DNA of 64,000 nt from Galaxea fascicularis (taxonomy: Eukaryota; Cnidaria; Anthozoa; Scleractinia; Euphylliidae). Under the pieces are notes generated by a model. The model was not told the origin of the DNA, did no database searches, and saw only the letters and a program-made list of their open reading frames with translations. Position numbers and translations under genes: made by a program. Of the stretch, positions 24,101 to 39,100 are shown piece after piece; the stretch's first letter is position 1; every line of letters begins with the position of its first letter. The stretch lies in NCBI GenBank assembly GCA_948470475.1, contig OX419341.1, forward strand, positions 3,085,084 to 3,149,083. Direction: 5' to 3'.

Positions 24101-27100
24101 AATGTAATTCTAAAAGAGAAAGCGAGGAAGGATCAAAATGTTAGGAAGTTCTCAATTTAGAGCTCAAAGCAGACGCGGTTTCATACTGTCACGATAGTTT
24201 TACTGGAAATCACTTCATTAAGCCACTGACCTGAAGATCTCTATTATGGTTTTCACAAAGCAGCTGCAGGAACCTTAGGATTGGCTTCATGACCAGGACC
24301 TCAGGTGACATGGTCTTCACTTCATGTTTACCTGACGAGCTTTGCATATCAGCCCCAAACATTGAGGCACTGGGCAAGGGTCTTAAAGGCTCCATTTCAG
24401 CATCCGGGTCTCGGCCCCTCCTCACGGCTGCGTATGGCTTACCAGTGTGCGTAGCGGCATCTGATAATTGCTCCTTCACGTCTTCACTGATACCTAGTAA
24501 TGATCCTTGAAGAAGGAAGGGTACAACAGTTACGCAAGCAGTTCGCCCTACAGCAAGCAATCGAAGAGTGAGATGGTTATTTTCATTCGTTAGCGCTCGG
24601 AAATACTGGCAAACAAATTCAACACAAAACGAGACCAAATTAGCAGCACAATGACTACCAAGCGAACTTGAAGTATACCGTAGGAAAACTGTTTCACTAT
24701 GGTTCTTGACACTGTTGGTTTTCCGCGTTGCTTTGTTCCTGACCAGAATCAATATCTCGCCACCGCTTGTGTACCTCTTCAAGCTTTCTTATCGGCTATG
24801 GGTTCTCTTAAAGACCCATTGTCACTTTCCATCATGCACCGCGGGCAAACAACCGAATCGTGGACCACGAAACTCTTCAGACGCTGTAACGGCAAGAAAG
24901 GTTTTAAGCAATCCGCCTCCATCGCGCAATTTACTTTCAATTTCGGTCACCTGTATTGGTAAAAATACACGCACAGTATATTTTACGAGAATTTTCGCTT
25001 TGTAGTGTAATGGAAACAATTTTGGTCGCGACTGGAACTTTTCGATGGAGCGATGCCGCCGAAGGCTCGAGGTCGGCATAGAAGGAGGTGAAAGTTTGGC
25101 TACAAGATTTAGTTTACAGCTTGTGTAAGGAGAAAGAGGGCTACACAGGGTTTGACAAAAAAACCAACAGCGGATTTGGTGAATTTCTGCTGCATCGTAC
25201 GATCGTACTAGGCTGTCTTCGCGGCTGTGATGACTACAAGTTCGAAGAAGCGACATGGTCAAAGTTTCTGCTTATCACCAGAACAAGTGGCAAGACAGTA
25301 GTGTTCCTAGTGGAAGTTCTTTGCATTTATTTAGTGTATCAGGTTGTATTTTGTCACAATAAAGTGATTATAACTTGAAGATTGTCGGCCGTTATTTGTG
25401 ATGTCTGTAAACAAAATAAACAATGCGCAGAGCATGACGGGAAGTGACCATGGGTCTTAAACTGAAATTTGCGACTGCTCCTAAAAAAGACTTAAAATAC
25501 TTTCTTAACCTTGTAATGACCAACACCTCATTTCTCACTACAAGTACACTACCACAAGAGATTAAACGAACTAGGAAGTGATCACATAAGATATCTGATA
25601 TTTGGGCAAATTCTCCCGACCAGCGCCACCAGAAGAAGAGGCACAAGAGTAAGGAGAAAATACATGGCGATCCCAAGGCTCAAACTGACCTGTAACTAGT
25701 GTGTCCCGTCGTCCCCCGACCAGAGTCCCTCTTCGCACATCGTTGCTCCTGCTGTGTGACGCATCTTTTTCGTTCTTCTTTGCTGCTGTTGATTCTGTCG
25801 TCTGAACTGTGATTGTAGCACGAATTTCAGCCTCGGCGTCCGTCATTTTGTCAAAGATATATCTGAAGAACTCTTCGCATTTACCGTTCACAAATCGCTG
25901 GAGGAAGGATTTCTGGAAAACACACAGATAATAATGTAATGTAATGTACCGCACATACATGCAAAAGGCAACGGTAATCCACATTTTGAGTGCGACCACA
26001 ATCGATGGTTTTACTTGCAAGTGAATGCAATCTTCGTAAGTGATGTAGTGGATGATACCTCGCTTTGAAAACGAGGCTAAGCTCAAGGGATTTGAAACTG
26101 CTGTTGTCCAATTTCTTATGCGCTAAGCCTAAAGGAAGGCTACAGTTTTAAGGGTTATTCTGCCGATGAAATTCCAGTGAGCGTATCCCCTGTGTTCGAG
26201 GAAATAAAATCGAAATTTCGTTCAGTAAAGTACAGAGAACAAGCAAACAGCAGAATGACAGCCAAAAGTTATGCCATTACCAGGTTGAAGAGTTTTCAGC
26301 ATCTTGCCACGTACAGGTGAAAGAAAAAGAGTTAATCCTGTGTTAGACATATCTACAAAGGGTATAGCCTAGCCTACAATTTCTCCAATTTTGTCTTACC
26401 CTATCCGAAGTTGACGCAGGTCACCCTGGCGATTTCATGGGTGAATTAAAAAACAGATTCACGATACACAGAAGTTACAGTATTCACAGTGATTCTTTAC
26501 CTGAATACAGTTGTTTCCTCCTTCCAACAACGCGATAGCAAACTCGAGAATGTCAAGAAACACCCTGTGATTCGGCTGCATCATTATGAGGTCAATAATC
26601 AGGTCCGACGCCCCACACTTGTCCAATCGCCCCTGCATCTCGCAAAGAGAGACCCCCGCGCGTGATAACATCTCAGCTCCAGGCCCCGAGTTCACCAGGT
26701 GACTCGCGGTTTTTTTACCCGTTCCGTCCAAAGAGGTTTTGCTGCTTGCTTCTCTGGTTATCATGGTGTAGTAATTTGCGCCAAAGTAGCGGCTCAACAG
26801 CGACGTTCGTAATGCTTCACCCTAAAATGAAACATCAGTGGAACTGTACAGAATGACGAAAATTAAACTAAGGAAACTGCAATTGGCAGTTCGCTCAGAG
26901 TGTGTTAAGACCATCAATATCGTCATCGTATCATCGTACTATCAACAGTTCTGACAGACAGACAGCATAATAAAGCAAAACCAAATGAAACAAAGACTAC
27001 TTTTGGCAACTAGTTCAAAAACACATCTGATAAGAGAAAAACTGACTGGCTCCTAAATGGAGTTTCCGTTCAGTCTTTTATCTCTCAAGCAGTTTGAGCT

Positions 27101-30100
27101 CTTAGAGCAAATGCCGAGCCAAAAATGTTGTTGAAATAAAAAACGGGAAAAAAATTTCTAACAAACATTTCACAATATAAACCCCACCTTGTCCCCAAAG
27201 TCCATATCACGAGCCATCATTCCTTTTATTGTCTGCAGAACTCGGACGCACAAACACTCTTCTTTGTCCTCAAGCAACTGTTTAGCATGGGTTATCAGCC
27301 TGGTTGATACAAGGAAATGTAGTGAATAATTATCTTATCAAAAGAAAACCCAATATATATGGAATTTCTCAATTTTGTTAACACGTCTGGTTTCGTTCAG
27401 TAGAGGTTATCGCGAAGGCCGTCGGTTCAATCCTGGCCGAAACCAATTATATTTTTTCTTTTTCCGCACCAACGTACTTTGTTTTAAAACTGTTTGACAA
27501 AGACAGTTTGAGGGCTGTAGCTTTTGCGATTTTTTTAATTGTACGTTTTCCAACATAAAAAAGTTGATCCCCGATTGAAGAGCACTGGGGTAAAAATTAA
27601 CTTAGAAGAAAATTACGTGTAATAGATATTTACAAATTGGCAAAAATTGTTTTATTTGTAGCACGTGTACATGTTATAAATAAACCACCCTGTCAGTATT
27701 AGAGGTTACAGCTAAAGATTTCACCTGGAAACAAAGCCACCAGCTTTTGACTTGTGCCAGGCCTCGGAATGCCGCGGAAACATCAACTCTGGACGGTAAA
27801 GAACGTCACCTAACACGGAAAACTCTGATTGGACGAGAGGACGAAGCTGATCCTCCAACAGTGAAACAATATCCTGCGATTAAAAAAATTGGTTGAACCT
27901 CTCAATCTCCTGGATAAAAGCTTAAGCAACTCGTGTGGATGAAATCCTGAAGTGTGACTATTCCAATGTAAAATAGTGAGTAGCACTTTCCTGTGGTGCT
28001 GTTTATTACGCTGTAGGAGGTAGTTCTAACTTTTGAGTCCGTGGATGAAATCCTGAAGTGTGACCACTCAAATGAAAACTACTGAACAGTACTTTCCTGT
28101 GATGCTGTTTATTACGCTGTAGGAGGTAGTTCTAACTTTTGAGTCCGTGGATGAAATCCTAAAGTGTGACCACTCATATGAAAACTACTGAACAGTACTT
28201 TCCTGTGGTGCTGTTTATTACGCTGTAGGAGGTAGTTCTAATTTTTGAGTCCGTGGATGAAATCCTAAAGTGTGACCACTCAAATGAAAACTACTGAACA
28301 GTACTTTCCTGTGGTGCTGTTTATTATGCTGTAGGAGGTAGTTCTATCTTTAAAGTCTGTGGATGAAATCCCAGTGTGAGCATTCAGAACAAAGTACTCA
28401 GAAGGGGACTGTAAAGATCTCACCTGTAGTCCCTCAATGATGCTTCTGTAGTCCCTTGAGAGGTTCATCATGGAGTCCCTACGGACCTTACCGTGACTTA
28501 ACCACTGCCGGGTGTGTTTCATCACCAACTGGGACCGAGTAAACAGCGCTTGAATCTGACTCTCAAGGTCTGCTGGGATTGCAATCCCACGATTCCTTGC
28601 TGCAAAAAAAATTGAAATCCCAGCTTGTTGATAACTCTCGGCTACTAGTACTTAGAGTCTGGCTAAACTAGGAAACATTGTTGCAGAACACTGTTTCCTT
28701 GGGATTGCTGCTCAGCTGGCTAAACTAGGAAAATATTTTTAACCTGATTCAAAAACATTTGTTTTGGCGTCCGTGAAGCAAGATTTGCGTCCGTAACAAC
28801 ATTTCTCGCGCGGCCAAACTGGGAAACATTTGTGTCCGCAACAACGTTTCCTAGTTTAGCAGTCACTTAGCGTTTTCACTTTGGCTCACATAAAAAGTAG
28901 AATCTCATTTAATGTGGTAATTTGGCAACGAAATCCTAAAGAGTGATCGGGTCAAATTAAAGACTATGAGCAGGACTTTCCGGGCATGTTCTTTTATGTT
29001 TACTGTTGAGTGTAATCACTCCAATGAAAGCTACAGAAAAGTAATTCCCTGTTGTACTGTACATCGTGCTGTAAATGGTGTTTCTACCTTCTCAGACTGT
29101 TTGAAATCATAAAGCGTGACCATTGAAATGAAAGCTACTGAACAGCACTACAGTACTGTTCGATTTTTCATATTCAACTAAATTAAATTTAAGATCTGTT
29201 TTCAGTTTATTTTTTCATGAGTATTTCCTCCAGAGAAGTATAATCAACTCACCCACATCCGAAAGCGTCTTTATACAAGTTTCCACGTGGTATTTTTGTG
29301 AGCCTGTCATCCATGAACACTGAGAAAGACGGAATGCACCACGGAGAAGACGAACGAAGACGGGCTGTCGCGACTAGAGACAAATAAAAAAAGGTCAATT
29401 TCAGATAATTTGCTTAAATGTGCTATTCATCATCATCATCATCATCATCATCATAACCATCACCATCACCATCACCATCACCACCATCTTCATCGTTACA
29501 CAACACAAATGGTAACAACAATGGTGACAACACTTGTACGACTCGTCTTTCATAAACAGATCTTCATTCTCCCAAACGTCCTTTCATGTTTCTATCCCCC
29601 CAAATAACATTTTCGCATTTAATTCAATTGCGAGAGGATTACCTTGATGGTTGTGCTTGAGTCGGAGAAAGGCGAGTTGAAAAAGAAGGTAAGTAAGTTC
29701 ATAATAGCCTCGCAAGCGTATTTTTCTAGCATGACGTCCGCGTGGTATCGGTCCAAAGTTGTGTTGCAAACCTAAAAAATAACAACAACGCTTCAAGTTA
29801 AGTGTTTCTTACTCAATTTCACAGATTCGCAAGTCTCAACAAACTATACTGATATCTTACCCGGGCCATATCGACTAAGAAATCCTCAAACAAAGTCCAG
29901 ACATGATTGCTGGTGTAAATCTCCTTCATCTCCACCTCGGTGTCCACGTAGCAGTGATTCAAGAAGTTGATGTACGCGTTTTTTACCTGAAATAACACAA
30001 GAACAGAAAGTTATTACTTGTTGGCAGAAGTGTTGTTTTCTCATTTTATCGCGAACAACGACAGTATTATTGGGGAAACACATGTGCCAACAAGCCACAG

Positions 30101-33100
30101 ACCCTCCCACTCGGACGGAGCAGGAATCAATAGGGAGCTTAAGGAACGAGGACGGCAACGGAAACGAGAACGCCATAAAACAATGGGATTAATGAGCCAA
30201 AACAATACTATGCACGTGCGTTTTACATTAATTTTGGTACGTTTCTTTGCCGTCCTCTGCAAAACAACAACGTGAATTGACCAAATTTTAGGTTTTCTCG
30301 AGAACGTGACCGTATGACGGCACGTTTTTCTTTCGTTTTCTTTGCTTTAACACTGTTCACAGAAATTTAGACCCTGGACAGTTCGCCAGCGTTTTTCATG
30401 TTAAACAAACTGGAATAATCACGAAAGAGTTAGAAAAACAAGAAGTTATATTTTGAAATGACGTTCTCGTTGCCGTCGTCGTCGCTGTTGCTTCAGGTCC
30501 CTAGTTTCCCAATAATAAACGAAATACGCAATGAAAAAATAAACGACATGAAATACGAAAGAAAAAAAAACCGAAATGTTTTAATGGTTAGAGTTAGGTT
30601 CGGGGTAGGATTGTATGTATCATGGCGATAACAGAAACTTTTGACCTGTCTGTTATTGCGTTCCCAGGAAACAAACGACCACTTCCTCTTATTTCCACAG
30701 CAAGAGGCACTAAAGAGGTATTATCACGACACCCCCTCCCCCAGCCTTCCGGCTGGAACAGTAATTTATCCCCACACCTCCTCACCTCGGGAATACAATC
30801 CGGATGCGTAACAACGCGCACAATGTCATCAAGCGGAAGTAAGCTGTGGCACTTGATTTCTGTGTAGACATTCTTGCCCTCGGTACAACAGGCCAGCAGC
30901 TCTACCAAGTTGATATGATACAGAAGCGGCCCGGACTGGTCCAGTCTCTCTCGTTCAGATTGCATCATGTCCACAAGCGAGTTGAAGGATTGTGGATCAC
31001 TATAGAATACCAGCACTTCTTCGCCAACGTTCACCAACTTGAAAGAGAAAGAACAGAGCAAGTAAAGGGCTTCAGTCTTGTCGAAATATTTTGTCAGAAC
31101 ACTTTCACTAGTTGTCAATTAGTCGCTCCCAAATATTTCTCCTCGTGTTTCCCGACTTTTTTCTCATATGGCACAAGTTGCCATTACATGCACGTTATTG
31201 GGTTACTTTGTGTGTAATGTGCATAACAGAGATTGACTATTGAGAGAGTTAAACGATGCTTTTTAAAATTTAGATAGTTTTTGTCGTAATTAAGACGTTG
31301 TTAGTGGTAGAATTAGATTCAGCTAGTTTATTTACTCTTGTTTCCTGATTGTAAATTTGAACGTTTGTTCTAAATAATCATGCTAAAACAAAAACGAAAA
31401 TTACCCTAGAGAGACAAGTGCACTGAAGGCATGAGATTGTACTCCCCTCCCATAACAGAATGATCTTAACATATCTACAACTTTTTGTTCTTTTTAACAA
31501 GGCCATTGATTACCCAGGCAAGACCTTTCAAAAGGTTATGATGTCTGGTCTTAGAGTTCATGGTTCTAAAACTCGTTTCATTTGCAGTCACTGATTTAAA
31601 CGTAGTACCTCAGCCATCACCATGTCCTGTGTTTTTCTGATGGACTGTCCTTCAGCTTTCACCAGGGTCTGCAAAGCTTTCAAGTACTCAACATGGCGGC
31701 CTTGTGTCTCGATACAATGCACAATGTGCTGAACAACTTTCTCGGTTACCTCATAACATAATACAGAGTTGTCCATGAAGATGTACCTTAAGGTGTGAGC
31801 CTCCTTCAGCTGTAACCACAACAAAAAAAGAAACGAATTCAGATAATGATGCAAAATTTTTTTTTTGTCGCCCGTCTTCAGAATGTTAGCGACTTATCGC
31901 TACGGCCAGGAACAATGTGAATCTATTAACGTCAGTACCCTTAGGGTGATGATCAACGTGAGTACATACAGTTACGCCTGGGGTGACGATCAAGGTGCGT
32001 GTCACCGTATAAACTTACCCCTGGGGTGACGATAAAGGTGAGCATAAAAACATATCCTAGGGGTGACAATCAAGGCGAGCATATAAACTTATCCCAAGGG
32101 TGACGATCAAGGTGCGTGTCACCGTATAAACTTACCCCTGGGGTGAGGAACAAGTCGAGATGCTTGTGAAGTAGCGCCTGATTCTGGGGATTGCTGAGAC
32201 AGAAGTTCCGTAGGAACTCATGGGCCTGACCCATTATCTCTTCCATTCTTAAATCCTCATTCTATAGACAAAAAGAAGGCGAAACAAAAGACCAGCGACA
32301 ATCAAACTTTCTCAATTATAATATCTACCCAGACAGAACTTCCATGTCACGCGTGGTATTCACCTTATCGTAGGGTATCTGTAATAGTTCCAGGACCACT
32401 GTATGAGCACCCATGTTTCTCAACAATCGCTGTTCGTGTTTTCGGTTCTTTTTCCCGCTTGTACCATGCGATACGCAAAGATTACTCAGTCTCTCAAGGA
32501 TCTGTTGACAAAAGAGAACGTTCAATAAAAAATGATAGTGAAACGCTTACGTTTAAATCATCATCACAATGAAGAAGTGCAGACAATCCGTAATCCATCT
32601 CAGTTTCGGACCCGTGCAGTTCCCATTGCAGATTAGCAGATGTGAATTCAATGCACAACCTGCCCGAGAGAAGTGGGGTGTAACACCATCTGATTTTCAT
32701 TGGATTGCTCTCCAGGAATACACAGTTAAAACAAAGAAAGCGACTAAAAGAGTAAGTGTTTAGCTTCGAGGTAAGATGTTTCCAGCACTTGCGCTCGAAA
32801 TCTAACGGGTTTTACTCTACAGTGCTACAGAATATGAATAATTCAAGTATTGTACCGCTTCTGTTTTCTTGTAGTTTTTCAGTGACATGGTGTCACAGTG
32901 TTCAATCTCGAGTTCAATGGATCCGTCACTAATCATCCTCTGCCGCTCTGGCTGAAAGGTGAAAAGCCGCAAAACAACACGATTTAGTACACACAGAGCA
33001 AAGTAAATAACGTCCTAGCAACAATTGACGAAAACAACAATTAACAAATAGATTCCGTTTGGCAATGCGTGCGTATTATGATAACGCACGGATGACGTCA

Positions 33101-36100
33101 AAACGTGGTAAGAACAAAAGAAGTACGCTACAAGCCGACGGCGAGCAGCGTGACTGATGTTCGTACCACATTTTGACGTCCTCCGTGTGTTGTCCGAGTA
33201 CACACAAACTGACAAATGAAATCTATTTGTTTTATACATTCTTTTTCTACTTTATTCGACCAATCAAAACGCGAGGTTCACACCGGCCATTGTATAACTT
33301 ACGATACTACTGCTTAAAAAAAACTCATTAGAATGGAGATAACAAATACGGATTTCATTCACAGAATTGCCTTGAACAATGTTATAAACAGCATCACGGG
33401 AAAGGACAGAAAGTGGTCCCCAGTTTTCACTTGCAATACAAGACTAGAGCCGGACCAAAACTCAAGAACAAGAAAATCACTAAAGCAATGCTACACCACA
33501 GGCTCAAAAATTAACACAAACACAGACAATTTCATCCTCAGAGGGGAAAAGAGATTAAGATACTCTGAACCTGCGACCTTTTCGACCGTAAAACCCTTAA
33601 ACTGATCGGCATCAAATTTCTCCTTGTAATATAAACGCTTTGTAAAACAGACTGATCACGAAGATTAATAATAGGATCACAGAAGATGAATTTGCTTGAT
33701 ATTTGGACAATTTCTCCCTACTACCTCTCTAGGAAATGTGCAGAGACAACAAATGAATTTAAATTTTGATCATAGGGATAATACTGTTGTTAAAGTAACC
33801 TTTACCGATCTTTTTTCGTACGTAAGGACACAAAACTATTCCTACAGCACCCACCTTAGAGCTGCCGCTCTCACTGTCGCTGCTGTGCAGATCCTGTGAA
33901 GGGCTCGCTACAGCACTGTCCTGCTCCAAACTGTCCTTTCTGGGTGTCTCAGGTTCTTTGCTGCTCCCTCCGTCCTTCCGCAGCCCCACAAGCCCTGGCG
34001 TGATCTTCCGGACCCTGGTCTCTGTGGGAAGATCTTTCTTGCTTTTGTAAACCCACAGCTCTGATTTCTCCACCAGCAACCTTAGCTCGTCCAAGTCAGA
34101 CTTGATCTGTTTGTAATTCTCCACATCGCTGTTGGACACCAGAAGTTGAACCTACGTAAATGAAGGAGTCAAAAACAAACTTGTCTCTACATGGACCACG
34201 TATGCAACGCCCCATAGCAATTCCACGTATCAAATGAATAGCAAAACTATTTGCGTGATAATACATGTTTAATTTATAAGTATGATAACCTTATGTGAAC
34301 AATTTTCTGACAGTTTAATTTAGTTTATTCGAACTTGAAAATGGTGTCACGATGTAACCAAAACGTTGTTTTTTTACATCGCTAATTTTTACTCGTCTAT
34401 TTCTTATGAATGTGACAAGGTACAGTGTAAAATAAATCGGCCCACCGAAAATATAACAGCCTTAACCTCCAACACTCTCACAATCACATAGCGCCGCAGT
34501 ATTCAAGCAGATTTCAAGGTTGCGAGATTGGAATAGAAACTGCTGTGAAGTCACACGGTTAGAATCTTGTTTAGTGCCTTGTGCTCGGTGTTTCAACAGA
34601 CCTGTCACGGTCATCGTCTTACAAAACGGCTTTCACTTTCCAGACGATACACCCATTGCACTATTAGGGTTAGCTGTCGAGTTTTGCAGTTTATTCTTTA
34701 ATTTACTGAGTTGAGCCTCTTTGTGCCATGTGGCGAGTAAGGCCCCCTAGGGGGGAGGGGGGGAGGGAAAGGTAACAGGATGTGCTTATACGGGTTGGGA
34801 CGATTAGCTTCACACCCAAACCCTAACCTGGAGGGAGTTGTCTTTGTCAGGCCTTTTTCCCTGGACCAATCCGGCATAGGTGGACGCAACAAGGGCCAGA
34901 GTCATGGCGGGCAGCGCTACTGGAATCACTAAGAAATGTAAGTATCACCTCGGGCTCCACGACAAGGTGACAAGCCTTTCTGAATCTACCCTTTCATGAC
35001 ATCATCGAGTTTAAAAGTTCACTCCACCTTAATAGTTGTTAACTAACCTGTTTGAAAGCTTGAAGCACCTCTTGTCTCTGGCTGAAGTGTCTGAAGAGCA
35101 GTTGCAGTGAGCCTGTTACCAGTGAAGGATAATCATGCATACACAAGTACAGTAACACACGCAAAAACGTGCGGCCTCCCTGGCCATCAAGATCAAGATC
35201 AATCTCCTTCAGGCCCCTAAAAGAGAGTTAAACTTGCTTCAATCATGCACTGTTTTGCTAGCGAATAAACGGGCTAGTTTCCAAAGAAACTGTGGTGTTG
35301 CGTCGGTGGGGGAGTGGAACACGAGAATTTTTTTTCGTTTCGCTCTGACGAAGGGCTAACGCTCGAAACGTCAGCTTTTAGAAACCCTGTACGGCGGCCA
35401 ATTTACAGTATCAACTCCGTTGATAAAACCAAATTCTTGCGTACTATTTTGCTAGTGTATGATTGACGTCTCAGTCAGACCCAACCAACTCCACAAAGGA
35501 TGGCAAAGTGTAATACCAGGAGGATGCGCTGTAACAAACTCTGGCAACAAATCCCGCACATGCGTGCTATGATCACTTCACGTCACTGGAATAAGCGCTG
35601 CCACGACGTTGGTAGCGGGTAATAGCCTTTGATCCGCCACGAATGAATAAATGAATGTGCGCAAGCAAGACAAGCGATCGAGCGAGTGAATGAGTCGATT
35701 GCCCGACATCACGCGCTTTCAAAGTGCGCTGGATCTTTGTCCTTTACAAATCAGCTCAAGAAAACCTGATTAACCCGCTTTCCAAAATGTTAAACAATAC
35801 CGAAATAGCTGTTTTCCATTGCAAAACGATTAACATATCACTAGCGAAATTAACAGTTTGCCTTGGAAATAGATGCTCCGTCTTTCCAATTACGTTCAAT
35901 TAATACTCACATTGAACCCCCGAAGATGGCCTCAGCTTGAGCGCTAATGTTTTCCAAGTCAATCCCTGGAAGAAAAGACGCAATCTGTAAGTTCCGCTGT
36001 GGCAAAAGCATCAATTTTCTTTTTCAAGCTGTGCTTTTTATGTTAGGAACGTATAATGACTTTCAGTTGATTTGTAATTTATAATCTGAAACTAAATGTG

Positions 36101-39100
36101 CACCACTCAGTTGTTTCAGAAACGAATTTAATTTAAGAAAAGACAACAAAATCGAAGTAGACCTGGACTATCGCACTAAATTAAAGAACAAGACAACAAC
36201 ATTGTTTTTAAAGCCAAAATGTATTTTATAAACTACTTTGATTGCTTGTTTGTTGTTAATTTTAACAATCTATTGTCTGTTCAAGCCCTTTTCTCCATTT
36301 CTCATGCAATTTAACTTTTAATATTTAAGATGGTTACCGAAGAAGACACTCCGTTTAAAATTTTACACGTTTTCACGACGATTTTACAAAAACCGTTTAA
36401 ATGTGACAACCTACAGTTAGGAGACCCCAGATAATGAGGGACACCATCTTTATCAACTTTACAGCGCTGCCTTGGTTTAGTTCCTGAAATTAAATGTATA
36501 GGTTAGGTATTTTCAAATGTTTTACATTGAATCTTTTTAGTACGCTTTACAGTAACGGAATATGAAGCACAGAAACTTTACTGAGAAACTTGCTATACAC
36601 TTGAATATAAATTGTTATTCAAGTCGGGCAAGTGGACCAGCTGAGTTTAACGAGGCCTTTCAAGGGGGGGGTGGTCTGGTGTTGCTTTGTCGCTCGTTTA
36701 CGGCTCTGTCTGTCGCCTGATTGGTTGGGGACAAATGTCATTGTCTCAAAGAAACAAAGAGGCATTAAAAGTGATTTGTCCCTGTCGAAAGCTGTCTCGC
36801 TTTCTTTTTTTTTTGGGCCAATTTCTGTCGGTTGTCGGTGTTTAGGAGACGATTGTCGCCTGTTTTCGGAGCCACGTCGCTTATCACCTCTACAACTTGG
36901 AAGGCCTCTTTAACTGCGTTCAGGAGTTGTGACATCCACAGGGTTACGTAGTGATGCGTTGGTAGTTTACGAAAATATAACTTTTATTTCTAATTAAAGT
37001 AAACTGGAAATAGTGCAAGACCTGAGACAAAGCGAACACCTTCGTCAAAAACCGGAAGAAATGCTAAGTAGTTACCAAGTTTAAGGGAACATACACAAAT
37101 CTTTTTTTTAAACTTTAACAGATAAAATTTTAATGAAATTCCAAATAGCGCCCAAATTTCATTGGCAGGGATAGTGTTGCACCTCTATTGTTTAAGGGCT
37201 GGGTCCATTGTTTGTGTTGATTGTTCTTTTGTTCACCTGAAGGAGTGCAAGCCAATCGCGTGAGATCTTACGAGAGCTGCAACATGGCCCAAATAGCAAT
37301 ACTCAACGAAAACACTCCCGTTGAAAATCTTTGAGATACTCTCAAAGATCTTAAACATCTGCGTATCCATTCCTTTGAGAACAGGTAACAGCGGAGTGTG
37401 TTCAATTCTATTTCTCAAGATAGAAAGATTTCTAGATCCTTGGTACAGATCTTGCCAGAAGGATTGGTTACTTCACCAAAACCCATTTGCCCACTTGTGG
37501 TAAGTGCTACAATAGACAGCGTGCTTGCTGCAAGGATTAATATTGCAATACCGTTTTCTCCATTCATATCCGCCAAGCCTGCATTACTCTCATCAAAGTC
37601 CCTCTTAAAGATAGTCAGTAGACTGGAGATGCGGTAATCAAGTCGAACATTCATAATGAACTCCAGGATTTCGATGATCTTCAACTTGGTTTCCATGACA
37701 ACATGATCAATTTCCGTTTCCTGTTTGGGACTTCCTTCGGGTTGCTGTGAGAGCCCCCAAGGGTCCTGGTTCCCTCCTAAGGCCATACGAGTCATGATAG
37801 CGCCAAGACTGTGAATGCTCCGCATCACATTCATCTTCTCTCCTCCAGTACCAGCTAAAAATATTTGATCACGTTAAAGATCTCCTCTGCGAAGACTACT
37901 TAGCCCAACCCCCCAGGGGAAGGAGGAATCCCATGTAAAATGAGTGTTGGTGGGTGTTTCGAAAGTTTGAAAAGAAAAACTTGAAGAAACTCTTAATATC
38001 ACTTTCTCGTGGGCATGTCTCGAATTAGTTTTACCTTCTACGAAAAGCCAATTATTTCTATTATTCTTGAACTCTAGCGGCGAGAAACGTGTGAACACTG
38101 GGGTTATCTCATAACTCGGTAAACCATGGTCATTCGGGTGAGTGTAGACCTAAGAAACAATGCTGCTGGCATTTCAAAATCTTTTGTCAGGTCATTGTAG
38201 GCTGGTGATAGGCACAGGCCAACACGCACTAAGAAACTGAGCTAATGATGTGACGTGTACCAGCGAGAGGAATATCGGCTTAAAAACCCTGTTTCGTGCT
38301 CTCAGATAGTGGAGGCGCGCGAACGAGACAACCGAGCGAGGAAAGTAGAGCAGGGACTGCCATTCGTCCCAAACTTCCCTCTTTTTTTTCGTCCCTTTAT
38401 TTTTGCCTCGCTCTTCCGGTAATGACGCGCCGTTACCTGACTGAACGCGCGGAACACGCTATGGCTTGAAGTGAACTTTGACTTCTCACCTTCCTGTTTC
38501 CCAGATGCTCTGACTCCACCATGAGCTCGCTGCTCGCAATCTACTATCGACAACACTGTTTGCGTCAGTCGCAGCAACTCACTGAAGCCATAAAATCCAA
38601 AGTAGATCAGATTTCGTGCTATCTGCACAACCTAAGAGAAACATGGAAACAGCAAACGTGAGCGCGTATCTTGCGATGGCGAAAAACGGGGCGCAAGACA
38701 TACATTTCCAATACATTGACATAATGAGATTCGCGGTACGTCACAATAGACGGCATAAAGTGTCACAAAGTGTCCCGTTCTTCATGTGTGACAAAACTGT
38801 TACTGTTTAGTTACGAATTAGGGTTGGGGGACACTTTGTGATGCCTATCACAAAGTATCATGAATCTCATTATGTCGGTGTATTGGGCAACCCTCACGCA
38901 AGAAGCCGCAACCCGCTCAAACTAGCGTGCCAATTTTACGCACCTCAAACGTGAGTTTGTTCTGCTCTTTATCACTGAAGGACCAGATATTGCTGCTGAT
39001 ATTTTGCAGGTAATTCTCCACAAAAGTGATCACTCCTGAAAATCTCAGTCTGTTCTCTTCTCTCTCTTCTCCTACTGCTAAGTGCTGATCATACCTGCAA

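Noticed and set aside
24822..25262. A 146-codon minus-strand frame in an ITPR intron
   Set aside because: No family resemblance, no splice support, and exons 40 and 41 join without it. Possibly a transposon remnant.
29410..29607. Poly-histidine open frame
   Set aside because: It is a translated cat/cac microsatellite.
32599..32659. Longer version of ITPR exon 28
   Set aside because: It looks protein-like, but its acceptor needs a phase 2 donor and exon 27 ends in phase 0. The 48-nt version fits.
36411..36483. Candidate 73-nt ITPR exon with fair splice sites
   Set aside because: Its length would break the frame between exons 23 and 24, which join perfectly without it.
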